Of a stretch of 64,000 nucleotides of DNA, positions 52,577 through 62,149 are shown piece by piece. The stretch is from Symsagittifera roscoffensis (taxonomy: Eukaryota > Xenacoelomorpha > Acoela > Convolutidae): assembly GCF_963678635.1 (NCBI RefSeq), contig NC_087063.1, forward strand, positions 50,851,220-50,915,219, read 5' to 3'. Both the position numbers and the translations under genes were made by a program. The notes under the pieces were generated by a model. It had not been told where the DNA came from. It ran no database searches and was given only the letters and a program-made list of their open reading frames with translations. Position 1 is the first letter of the stretch; every line of letters starts with the position of its first letter.

Positions 52577-54943
52577 TTGACCACAGAAGACACGTGGATG
52601 GACCACCTCAGACGAGTGATAGAAAGAGGAGACAAACAAGGCTTTGAATTAATGGGACCTTATACAAATCCGTTGTGGTCACAGATGGCAGTTCAGGACG
52701 ACTGCATCTTGGTGAATAACCGGCTAGCAGTCCCAGTACAACTAAGACAAGCTGTTCTAAAAAGAATACATCGAGGGCATCCAGGCCAAGAGGCTATGCT
52801 GGGAGCAGCGCAATACCTGTGGTGGCCACACATCAATAAGGACATTGTGAACCTGGCAGAGGAGTGCCGTAGCTGTACCAGATATGGTAAGAATGTAAAA
52901 TATCTTATTTCGAAAAATACGTCAAAACCACTGCCACTGCTCACGCAGCCGGGACAGGAAGTACAATTAGATTACGCGGGGCCCATAGAAAATCAAAAAG
53001 GAAAAAAAATCTACCTTTTAGTAGCGATAGATCGATTCTCAAAATTTCCATCAGTGAAGGTTACGAAATCTACAAGTGGAAAGTGCACAGTAAAATTCTT
53101 GAGATCATATATCGACACGCATGGAGTTCCTGAATCAATTCGTTCGGACCAATTTTCAGGCTTTAAGGGGAAAACGCTAAAAAAATTCTGTTCGGAACAC
53201 AATATCGAGCAAAAATTCTGTCCGGTGGGGGACCACAGAGGCTGTGGTTTGGTTGAACGTAAAATCCAAACTATAAAAAGAAGACTGGGGGTGATGATGC
53301 TCGAAGAAAATAATAAATCAATCAAATTATGTCTTAGTACTATAATGAGAGATTTACGGTGGAACAAGCAGAAAACAATTCAAGTATCCCCGTTTCAAGC
53401 ACATTTTGGCAGACTACCAAAAACAGAATTTAAAATTGTGAGGGATAGGTTTTTAAATAATTCTGATTATTTAGACAAACAACACTTGGAACGCTCAGCA
53501 CTGACGGCTTCTCAATTGAAACGTAGAATTGATCAGTCGAGAGAGAATCTCAAAATAGTACGCAAGGGACAACTCAGCAGGGATACAAGCCCACTGCACA
53601 AGCAGCAGTTAACGTCGGACAGAGACAAAGAAAGGGCCAAAGCTCTAAAGGAGTTGTTGGAGGCGAACGCCCGTTGGAACAACGAGAGAAGGGACGCGGC
53701 TAAAAACGATATCAGAAAATTAGTGGACGAGACAGGGCTACTCAATCCCGACCTTCGAAAAGAGATGATTTACTCTTGGGAGAAAGGATTTGTGGAGGAC
53801 AAAGTGGAAAATCAATGTAAATCACCACCTAAAACAATACTCCGAAAGGACCCACTAAGGAAAAGCGGACAAGCATTAACCAGACCACTAAAAGGGAAAA
53901 TCGCTTCAGAAACAGACTCAACAATTAAGACGTCTGCTGGTTCGATTTATAGGAAATCGGATATAGCACAATCGAAAACGGTACTGACACAAGAAAATCA
54001 GCGAAGTACGAGTAAAAGTCCATCGTTGGAACCTACAAAAAAGTTTAAGAGGATCAGTTCTCCTGAATTACTCGAGGAGCTGGGATCAGAGGACGAACTC
54101 CAAGGAGAAATGGAGATCGCAGATACAATGAATCCCATAGAGCGTTTTCAAAAGAGCCAAACAATAGTGACTTCAAAAGACACAGAAGCCGGGGGAGGTC
54201 TGAACTTGGCAGTCAAAAGAGCAAAACCCAATTTGGCGGGCCCAAAATCAACTATAGAGGAAAACAACACCAACAAGTCGGAGAACAGCGGGAAGGAAAA
54301 GAAAAGCCGAAACAAACAGCAACAGGGGACAAGCCAAACTGCGACGGCAGTCAACCCGGAACAGGAGCAATCGACATCTAAGCCGGAAAAGGTAGACACC
54401 AAAATTCAGTCCAGTTCTACACCGAAAACAAAACAGCGGTCAAAATTGAAATGTATTGACTCCCACACTCCCCTAGAGGACATAGTCGACACATTCCACA
54501 ATCGCAATTTAGCACCGTACGAATGGGAGAAGTACGCGGACCAATTGCTAAAAAGAGGAGTACAGCGAGTGGCGGACGAAATTCGAGGAAATCCCCAACA
54601 AATTTCGGAAAAGGATACAACTTTCGAACCACCACAAGGATTTTCGGACGAGTCGAGTACTGAAGAGTCGGGTATCAGACGAAGCTCCAGGCAAACGAAA
54701 AACAAGGAACCTAAACGCTTTGGAGACCTGATAAAGCATTCGATTAAAGAGATATCAGAAAATCTCACAGGGGGAGGTCTTTTGAAGGAAGCACTTAAAG
54801 AATACAGAAATCAACTGAGAGATTTCAAAGATCGAAGTGACAGACCAATGGAATCAAAAGTGCGACGACTCGAAAGACACCTTTTTATGCGAAAATTCGG
54901 GTATGCTACACTAGACGAAGGAGTCGATTGGAACCCGAGTTAA
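52577..54943 (+). CDS. pol: Element A integrase with long C-terminal extension
   Basis: 788 codons, in the -1 frame relative to pol. The HHCC finger is at about residues 65-100 (HRGHPGQ ... CRSC). The core has D132 (QLDYAGP), D191 (RSDQ) and E227 (LVERK), giving the D,D(35)E spacing of retroviral-type integrases. All three catalytic residues are present. After about residue 300 follows a charged, low-complexity extension of nearly 500 residues with a RRSSRQTKNKEPKRFGD word, of the kind found at integrase C-ends of gypsy elements. The first ATG is at 52,598; expression may need a frameshift or fusion with the spacer. Confidence 0.75.
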   Translation: MTTEDTWMDHLRRVIERGDKQGFELMGPYTNPLWSQMAVQDDCILVNNRLAVPVQLRQAVLKRIHRGHPGQEAMLGAAQYLWWPHINKDIVNLAEECRSCTRYGKNVKYLISKNTSKPLPLLTQPGQEVQLDYAGPIENQKGKKIYLLVAIDRFSKFPSVKVTKSTSGKCTVKFLRSYIDTHGVPESIRSDQFSGFKGKTLKKFCSEHNIEQKFCPVGDHRGCGLVERKIQTIKRRLGVMMLEENNKSIKLCLSTIMRDLRWNKQKTIQVSPFQAHFGRLPKTEFKIVRDRFLNNSDYLDKQHLERSALTASQLKRRIDQSRENLKIVRKGQLSRDTSPLHKQQLTSDRDKERAKALKELLEANARWNNERRDAAKNDIRKLVDETGLLNPDLRKEMIYSWEKGFVEDKVENQCKSPPKTILRKDPLRKSGQALTRPLKGKIASETDSTIKTSAGSIYRKSDIAQSKTVLTQENQRSTSKSPSLEPTKKFKRISSPELLEELGSEDELQGEMEIADTMNPIERFQKSQTIVTSKDTEAGGGLNLAVKRAKPNLAGPKSTIEENNTNKSENSGKEKKSRNKQQQGTSQTATAVNPEQEQSTSKPEKVDTKIQSSSTPKTKQRSKLKCIDSHTPLEDIVDTFHNRNLAPYEWEKYADQLLKRGVQRVADEIRGNPQQISEKDTTFEPPQGFSDESSTEESGIRRSSRQTKNKEPKRFGDLIKHSIKEISENLTGGGLLKEALKEYRNQLRDFKDRSDRPMESKVRRLERHLFMRKFGYATLDEGVDWNPS

Positions 54944-55091
54944 GAAATAGAGTTGGAAGAAAACTGAGAATTCCATAAACTCAATCGTCAATTAACCAAG
55001 AGACTTTCCTATGAACTCAGTATATTGAACTCTTTTCAATTAAATTATCCTACTTATGTTGTATAATTTATTTCTTCCACCGAGGGGGGTG
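54944..55091 (+). other. Element A 3' untranslated region and polypurine tract
   Basis: It ends in GAGGGGGGTG, a good polypurine tract for plus-strand priming, directly before the LTR start. Confidence 0.6.
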
Positions 55092-55350
55092 TGTCATACC
55101 GCTACTGCAGTAGCAGTATTTGTCCATGCATGTACAGCTAACCTATGGTGCTTAATCATTACTTTTATGGTATGCTCAAGGTCACAGTGAGTGATGACAT
55201 TGAGAATAAGTGAGAGATCAGAGTTCGTAACACTGATCTAGCTCTCAGTAACAAAAAGAAAACAAAAGAATAAGAAAACCTAAATTCAATATTCCAAATA
55301 CAGTATTGAATTACAACTTGTTTTCAACCGATATCGCAACGCATATCACA
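55092..55350 (+). repeat. Element A 3' LTR (end uncertain)
   Basis: It starts TGTCATACCGC after the polypurine tract. A 14-bp palindrome GCTACTGCAGTAGC follows at 55,101. The end cannot be fixed because the 5' LTR is missing; candidates are TTACA near 55,313 and ATCACA near 55,352. Confidence 0.5.
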
Positions 55351-55555
55351 GTTCCTTTAAAAAATCTTGGAAAAAACATAGCCTTGAAGCTCTTTGAATT
55401 TTAACAACAATTAATGATTGATCTTTTTTGATAAAATTAACCCAATTTTAGAAAAGTGGACCAATGGGTAAATTTTATATTCCGCTGGGAAAACTAAATC
55501 CACTATCGAAACTGGAAGCCGATCAAGTTCATAGCGACTTTTACTTTTAATTTTT
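55351..55555 (+). repeat. Direct repeat flanking element A, right copy
   Basis: It matches 48,040-48,260 in the same orientation at moderate identity. It is either a pair of dispersed repeats or a duplication around the element. Confidence 0.5.
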
Positions 55556-57071
55556 TTATTTTTACAGTAGTAGCTTTCTGGGCTATCCTTGTTGTCAGAT
55601 GTAAAACCTCGGCTAGGTCTAATAGTCTCACGCACTAACCACTCAGCCACGCACGCTTAACCGCCAACAAACACTGGTCACGAACAAAACAGCTACATAT
55701 GCTAATAAATTGCCAATACGATTCAGCAAAAGTGGCACCGAATATAAATGGACACAATTTTGCAAACAATAATTCAGAAGATGACAAGCTAAAGGCATCC
55801 ACACTAACTTTGCATGTAACAAATCGCAAAGTATAAAGCCGCCTTATGTATAAATTATTCATTTCAAAAAATGCGAGATAAATAAAAAAATTTCTGAAAA
55901 AGAGTTTTTATTGAGTTATTGTTTGCAACAAGTAGCTTTTTTCGGTTCATTCGATGAATTAAAAATACATCAACTGTTTTAACTTATTATTATTATTCGA
56001 ATGTCAGAGCATATGCTATGAAATAGCTGTAAAGGTGCCCCAAAAGTGGCACCAATATTTGCGACTTCGGTTAGAAAAAAGTTCTCAATATAATACACTA
56101 AGCTGACGCTAGTGTAATAAATAATTTCAAAGCAGGGTCAATTTGTAATGACAACGGCCATTGTATTTCAATTCTAATCATATAAATATGTTTGAAATAC
56201 GATGTCACTTGTGGATTCAAAATGGTCCGTAACACTTGCTGTATAGTTATTGGTGGCCCATCTAAGAGATGAATGGCGTAAAAGCAAAACATTCAAAGCC
56301 TGATCGACCAATAGGAATTATTTCTCACCTGTAACTAATACTCATACTTTTCACACACTTCTCCGGCGTGCTGTAATTCCTTACTTTCTATGTAAAAATA
56401 GAATATTCATCTATTTAAAAGTTCATAAATCGTTCTTTTCAGGCCATGCCTTAGCAAATAAATGGCCATCCATGGCAAATAAATGACACGACTTAGCGTT
56501 TGTGGGATTCGACATGAAATGTTTTGCAGAATACTATTCACGACAAACAAGTAATAACGGAGCCTAAAATGGTCTGCGAATTTTAGCTTCGTTAAATTAG
56601 TTCGTTCTGCTCTTGCACCTGTTCTGCTCTTGGAAATTTCTGCTGAGCGCACCCCATCCATAATCATCTATTCATTATAACTTTGAATAAGTTCATTGAG
56701 TATTTCTTTCTGAATTCTATCTACTAGTTTGTTAAATTACTGACACTTAGTTTTTCTGAAGACATTCCGATTGTTGTTTATATAATGCCAGATTTCCTTT
56801 CTCATAAGAAAATAAGGTCAATATCTGGAATTCCTATACATTTTATTTCTCAGATAGTATATTATTGTTTTAAATGGTGTCCTACAATTTAACACCAGCC
56901 AATTTAACACCTTGTCATTTCACTACTATGCAATTTAAATCCTCAATATTTTAACTCCTATTTTCCAGTTTAACACCTTGTCATTTCACTACTACGCAAT
57001 TTGAATCCACAACATAACAATTCGTAACAATTTGACGTAAAATTTCTGACAAATATAAAATTCTGACAGTC
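55556..57071. other. Unassigned AT-rich sequence
   Basis: No gene is supported. A unit of about 40 bp (TTTAACACCTTGTCATTTCACTACTA..) is repeated at about 56,898-56,940 and 56,968-57,008. Short minus-strand ORFs (55,635-55,862 and 56,407-56,667) have no recognisable content. Confidence 0.4.
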
Positions 57072-57394
57072 ACTTTATACTGTAGTAAAGTGATAAACAA
57101 ACGCTTAAGTAATAAGCAAAAAATGAAAAAATTGACGAGTTGTGTCGGTACTTCGTCTCTACTGATATAAAAAGCATGGTGCCAAACTGTGAAGTTTTAT
57201 TCCCAACCTCCCAGCGAGATGGGGCCGTGAGTAAGATTGATAGAACAACAAATGCTGTCGAAGGATGGCATTTAGGCAACCAATCCTATTTCAGCCCACG
57301 CAAATATGTGAAAAGTAATGGGACGGCCTGCAAAAAGACGCTTCCGCACAAAAACTTAATTTTATCGATGCACCGAGTGGCCGTAAGTTCTTAA
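57072..57394 (+). pseudogene. MULE-transposase-like fragment
   Basis: One frame is open with SKIDRTTNAVEGWHLGNQSY at about 57,230-57,290. The RTxNAVEGWH word is characteristic of the C-terminal part of MULE-type transposases and related domesticated proteins. Only about 80 codons survive and no catalytic part is present. It could also be an exon of a domesticated gene, but no splice context supports that. Confidence 0.45.
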
Positions 57395-57954
57395 AAGAAA
57401 AAACACCGTGTATTAAATGAAAGAGTACAAAACATTATGTCCGTTTACGAAGACAAAAGTGATTTGTACATTTGCAGAGCCTTATCTAGTTTGTGTTAAA
57501 CCAGTATAAATATTGTAGCATTTTTCCTTATTCTTTCGTATTATTAAAAATCAATTTAACCCTACTTGAACTTTGTCAGCTTTTTTAGAAAAGACGCTTC
57601 CTTTCAGACTCCCGGAAACGCAAGAGCTTGACTCGTGCACTAGCAATTTAATCCCAGGACAATCGCCCTTATTTCCGGGTTGCTAGGTTGGGACTAGGGG
57701 CTGGCAAACCCTTTAGCTTTGCGTTTACGTGCCAACAATTCAAAAAAAGCTGACAAAGCGATCAGGTTATAGGTTTAAGTTCGAGAATGATTCTAAGAAC
57801 GAATGATTTCTAGGCTTTTGTCGTTGGTTAAACCTTTTTTAAATTTCTATTCCGGCTGAAAATGTCTGGCAAAAACGGCCATATTAGCCAAAGGCTTGCA
57901 AATTATTTGCGAACCTTTGAAGTTCATTTGAACTATTGCCTGTTTTTGGTTCAT
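57395..57954. other. Unassigned sequence
   Basis: Nothing recognised on either strand. Confidence 0.35.
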
Positions 57955-58092
57955 TTTGGAACGACTCATTGAAATTATTGGCAAGGCCATTTCATTTCGT
58001 TTTGGAACGAATCATTGAAATTATAGGCGAGACCATTTTATTTCTCTTTGGAACGATTCATTGAATTTATTGACAAAGGCATTTCTGTTCAA
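57955..58092. repeat. Three-unit 46-bp tandem repeat
   Basis: Units starting TTTGGAACGA at 57,955, 58,001 and 58,047. Each contains CATTGAAATTAT and GGCATTT-type words with a few changes. Confidence 0.8.
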
Positions 58093-58391
58093 AACGTACG
58101 CGAATTAGGTAGCTCGAAATTGTCTGGCTTTAAATGGCAAAAATTTCTCTCGTTTTATTCTTTGATGTTTACCGAAGTCCCCTTTGAAGTAAACTATCTT
58201 TTCATTTTGGAGTAAAATGGTGTTAAGTTAGAGAAATTGTTCTAAAATGTAGCGACGTTAAATTGCTAAGGCAACAAAAAGTAGGGAGTGAAATTGTATG
58301 GTATTAAGTTGCTTTGAGTTAAAAAGGGGGAAACCGTTTCAAATGCTTCTACTTTCTACTCTCACCAGATTTGTACCTCTCGTTCCCAAAT
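58093..58391 (-). other. Sequence downstream of the last recognised NIPBL exon
   Basis: It is either the 3' UTR or the next intron of NIPBL; no further exon was recognised. Confidence 0.35.
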
Positions 58392-58714
58392 TTAGTTTAC
58401 CTCAAGGTAGTGTCTCACTACAGCCAGTCTTTGCTGAGGATCCACCACAGGCGAAGTATATCCTCCGAACTGGATATAATTGATGACGACTGTTGGTTCG
58501 AACTTCACTCCACTCTTCCTGCTCACTGCCTTCTCAAACACTTTGGCCGCCTCGTTTGGAGAGTAGTGCTGGAACTTGGAGTCACTCACTGAATAGACTG
58601 TCTTCAGGTGCTGCTTGATCAGACAGAGGAGAATGCAGGCGTGAGATTGTTTCAAGAGTTCAGTTAAGGCTGCATCTTCCTCTGGGTATTTTTCTGAAAG
58701 CAAGCTCCTATTTC
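58392..58714 (-). CDS. NIPBL: NIPBL/Scc2 cohesin loader, C-terminal exon
   Basis: It encodes CILLCLIKQHLKTVYSVSDS and then QHYSPNEAAKVFEKAVSRKS, the well conserved block near the C-terminus of NIPBL (KQHLK, SDSKxQxYSPxEAAKVxxKAxxRK). With MAU2, NIPBL loads cohesin on chromatin and drives loop extrusion. The start at 58,714 (acceptor CTTTGAAG) is the one that keeps phase with the previous exon; a more typical acceptor, TGTGTGCAG at 58,762, would be out of phase. The frame ends at TAA 58,392, but GAG|GTAAAC at 58,401 could be a donor to a further exon. Confidence 0.75.
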
Positions 58715-58858
58715 CTTCAAAGATCGTAAAAATCCAAAGCATTGCATTTTCAACGCTATCCCTGCACACAATTGAAAGCTAACAGTATACAATGCTTAAC
58801 AAATGAAACATAATTCTTAACTTCATTTCCATAAGAGATGAGTTATAAATTTTCTAAC

Positions 58859-60158
58859 CAAGCAGCGAGTGCTCATCTTCGAAGTCATCCTCGTCAGGTA
58901 GTGGCTGCACTTGCACCCTTGAGTCTGCACTCTTCGCCAAATCACTTGACTTTTGACCCTGATTGACATAACTTTGCTGACCTGCAAGTACGTGACTGGG
59001 ACTCGATAATTGTCCCTGTTGAGGGTTCACGTTGGGGCTCGGCGCAGCATCAATGGCCATTGCATTTACATTGGGCATATTTTGTTGGTGCAGATATTGC
59101 ATTGGATACATAGTATTGCCTACATGTGATGAGTTGCTGATAGGATTCCCTTGGACGTATTGACCCATTTGAGGGTTCGAAGCCAGGGATTGCAATGCAT
59201 TCAACTCAACTGATGCATGAGCGGGACTCATTGCCGACTGTGTTTGACCATACATCATTCCGTTAGCGCCCATATAGTATCCCTGCACATTGTCCATCAT
59301 TCCATGCTGTTGTATTGGATGTTGCATATACATTTGCTGCTGAGGATTCATATTACCAAAATCTCCTTGTTGATGGTACATGTTATGTAAGTTCTGACCT
59401 TGAGTTTGATTATAAATCTCGTTGGAATGTGTTTGTTGTGTGTACATGAAGCTGTTTCCGTAATAATTGCCAGTTTGTAGCGCATTTTGTTGATCATTGG
59501 CTGATTGCGACTGATATTGGAAGCTATTACTGATCTGCATGGAATTGTTTGGCAGCAGGAGTTGCATATTTTCCATTGCACTTTCTTTTTGCTCGACTAA
59601 AGTAGCTAGTAATCTTCTCTCAGGATAGAAAACGTTTTTAAACTCTGAGAGAATATTTGCTCCGCTTATAGACAACTGAATGTCAATGACATGGACAATA
59701 AAGAATACTTCATCTTGCATAAGGTATTTGAACGAAGACAAATTATCAGCAAAGAAAAGCAGTTCACGTAAAGAAACGTGGTCCGCGCTATCGAACATAG
59801 CCAGCAGAGGCTTTACCAGCGCCCTTCTATTATTTCGCTGCGTCCTTAATAACGTATACAAGGCTGAGCAACACGCTTCGACGTGGCACATTTGATTCGG
59901 TGCTTGACCTTCGTATTCGATTCGGTAACCTCTGATTAGCTCGTAAGCCGGTAACAGACTCCTGTGAAGCGAGAAGGCTAAGCTGAGTCCTTGAGATGCC
60001 TTCTGATGGACGAATCCAGGGTACTTCGTATCAATGTCAACCAGCTGTTCATGAGCTCTGTTTCTGTTAGATGCATCTGTGTCTGAGCTCAGTGCAATGA
60101 GATACGGGACACAGTTCACAGGTTGTACAAGTCCTTGCTTCAATACCAGACTCACCAC
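58859..60158 (-). CDS. NIPBL: NIPBL/Scc2 cohesin loader, large exon with Gln/Asn/Met-rich linker
   Basis: It starts in phase 0 after TTTGTCTAG. Residues 1-200 or so (VVSLVLKQGLVQPVNCVPYL, DIDTKYPGFVHQKA, RTQRNNRRALVKPLLAMFD, FIVHVIDIQLSISGANIL) follow the conserved HEAT-repeat C-terminal region of NIPBL. The remaining 230 residues are a low-complexity Gln, Asn, Met, Tyr and Ser-rich stretch, ending in acidic DEDDFEDEHSLLG. In vertebrate NIPBL this place holds a short charged linker. The exon ends at G|GTTAG (58,859); without splicing a stop follows at once, which could be a short isoform. Confidence 0.85.
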
Positions 60159-60485
60159 CTAGACAAAGAAAAATTAAAATATACACGAAGCCATCAAAAA
60201 ATACTTATATTCTGATTCAGCCATTTACGGCGCGGCGACCCATGAACAGTCAAAAAATTCGACCGCACGACAAAAGAAAGGGCTCTTTTCCTTCACAGCT
60301 CCCCTGTGGATTAACGACCAAAAAAACCCAAATTATTTTTCAAATGAGAAATGAGTGCGCAGAGAAGCGGTCACTTCTATGTTACATTTGCTCAAAAATT
60401 AGCCGTTTGTTCCCGGGTACTTTTTTTGCTATTTTAGAAGGCAGCACTTCAGTTCACCAACATTGAGCAATAAAATTGGGCATAC

Positions 60486-60664
60486 CTTTAGAGCCTGAGC
60501 CCTGATGGAGGGTTGTGTGGCGAAGAAGTTCGCGAAGATACAGTTGAGGTAGATCTGGATGATGGAGGAGGCCATACCCGAGTTCAGATCCCCCATCTCC
60601 TTCAGAGTGTCTGCCATCGTCGCTCCACCAGCCCCACTCTCGGCTGCCACTTTGGCTTTCTTGA
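60486..60664 (-). CDS. NIPBL: NIPBL/Scc2 cohesin loader, internal exon
   Basis: Between TTATTCTAG and AAG|GTATGC lie about 60 codons with LKEMGDLNSGMASSIIQIYL and FFATQPSIRAQALK, matching the conserved LKEMGDxxSGMxSSIxQ segment of NIPBL. Phases agree with both neighbouring exons (1 in, 0 out). Confidence 0.85.
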
Positions 60665-60933
60665 CTAGAATAATAGTTGTCATTTTTTACTAGGTTTCTT
60701 TGCCATAAACAGAAAATAACATCACACATCAAATGCGCGCGTTAACTTATGAGTGTGGACTTTGATTTCGTTTCTATCTTTATGGAGCTGACTACTTAAA
60801 GCCAGTCCAGTATAATCTCGTGAGTATCCTAACTATTTAAGAAATACAGAGACTGAAATCGTAAACGGTTACTTCGATAAGTATCACTCGGCAGTAGTTA
60901 TGAGACCCACAAAAGTGGCATGAAAAATCTTAC

Positions 60934-61351
60934 ATTCTTCGTCAGCCTGCTGTAATCTTTCATCTTCCGCAATCAAATACTGCTCCATATTATGCAGCAC
61001 CAACTGTCTCAATCCTGCAGACCCTCCAGATCCTGCTTTGGGGGTCAATGATTGTCCTATATTTGACCCTATTAATGTGGCTCCTGTTTCCAGAACATCA
61101 AAGTAGAGACTCTTCACTTTCTCCCATAGCAGTAACTCAGGATGTGCACTGCATATAAACCCCAGTCCGGTCAGTGCTTTCGCTACAACATCTGGACTGT
61201 GGCATCTGGCATAGTACAACATGTGATCAGCGACTAATTCACCGAACTTACGTTGCTTCTGCTTTGCGTTTGCTTCGTGGTTTGAAGCAGGGTTAGCTGG
61301 TGTCGGAGATGTATGCTGACCTTGGTTTACTCTTTCGTCTGAGCTGGAGTT
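60934..61351 (-). CDS. NIPBL: NIPBL/Scc2 cohesin loader, upstream exon
   Basis: The acceptor GACTTTTCAG opens in phase 0 and the donor T|GTAAGA closes in phase 1. The first 40 residues are a Ser/Asn/Gln-rich linker. Then comes FGELVADHMLYYARCHSPDV, ALTGLGFICSAHPELLL, VKSLYFDVL and a LVLHNMEQYLIAEDERLQQADEE block, all in the order of NIPBL HEAT repeats. A Gly/Ser-rich insert (about residues 105-115) replaces a short loop. Earlier exons lie beyond the right end of the window. Confidence 0.85.
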
Positions 61352-61391
61352 CTGAAAAGTCAATAAAAGTGCCTTTGATGATAGTCAAAAG
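61352..61391 (-). other. NIPBL intron, acceptor-proximal part
   Basis: It contains the pyrimidine tract and CAG acceptor of the exon at 60,934-61,351. Confidence 0.6.
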
Positions 61392-61720
61392 CAGGGGCGA
61401 ATCTAGGATTTTCGCAAGGGGGCGCTTTCAAAAATAATTTCGAAAATTTTGTCGACCTTTTTTTATGTCGACCAAATTGATTTTATGCGCTCTCCCAAAT
61501 CACAATAAAGAGCCTTTTTTGACCAAATTTTCTGCGCCGCGTTTTTAGGCACGTTTTTTTTCGGCGCGCGCACCCCCTTAAAATAAGTAATTTTGGCTCC
61601 TTTAGAAAAATTTTGAGGTTAATCAGCCAAAAATGGATATCTCAAAATGATACAAAGGGAGGAACATTTGGGTCAACAGGCGGTCGAATTCTTGCAAGCC
61701 CCCCCCCCCCCCCCCCCGCA
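61392..61720 (-). repeat. Dispersed repeat R1, copy 3, with a C19 run
   Basis: It starts CAGGGGCGAATCTAGGATT on the plus strand. The reverse complement matches copies 1 and 2 through GGGAGAGC, TTTGGTCAAAA, AAGTATTTT-type and GATATCCxTTTTTG words. A run of about 19 C follows (61,699-61,717), probably a slippage product at the other end of the repeat. Confidence 0.6.
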
Positions 61721-62149
61721 AAAAAAACATCGGCTAGTGGTCAAAATTCTGTTGGAAAACTGTGAATAAACTTAAGACAACCAAAAAAAAACTAATTAAT
61801 TTTGAAGTAATTTCAAAAAAAAATAAATAAATGGCCTTTCAACGTATTCAATTGCGCGAAAAATTACTCGTCTTTAATTAAATCAATCGTTCACAGATAA
61901 AACAAGGATATCCGGCTACTGTGCAAGTAGCACAGAATATCCCGACTAGTCTTTAAAAAAAAAGTTTTTTTCAAAGAAATTATCTTTTTTTTCTGCGTGG
62001 TGTGATAAAAAGATCTGATCAAAAAAACTAGATTTTAGGTATATTCGACAGTCATATGAAAACAGGCAAATGGGAAAACAGTTTTCGTAGGAAAATAAAA
62101 TGAACGAAGATGCGAAACTGAGAACCGCACTAATTGCCAAACAACACTA
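61721..62149. other. Unassigned intronic sequence
   Basis: No exon-like frame was seen; AT-rich with A-runs. Confidence 0.35.

Larger units (their letters stand above)
48718..55350 (+). mobile_element. Element A: well preserved Ty3/gypsy-like retrotransposon, 5' end missing
   Basis: Gag, protease, RT, RNase H, spacer ORF and integrase follow in the Ty3/gypsy order in long frames, then a polypurine tract and the start of a 3' LTR. Gag through spacer share one frame interrupted by three TGA codons; integrase is in the -1 frame. Similarity to element B is clear in the zinc knuckles, RT and integrase finger. The 5' LTR is lost in the gap. Confidence 0.8.

Noticed and set aside
48718-55350. Classification of elements A-D as BEL/Pao or Copia
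   Set aside because: RNase H precedes integrase in all four, and the HHCC, DD35E and knuckle patterns fit Ty3/gypsy; Copia has integrase before RT.
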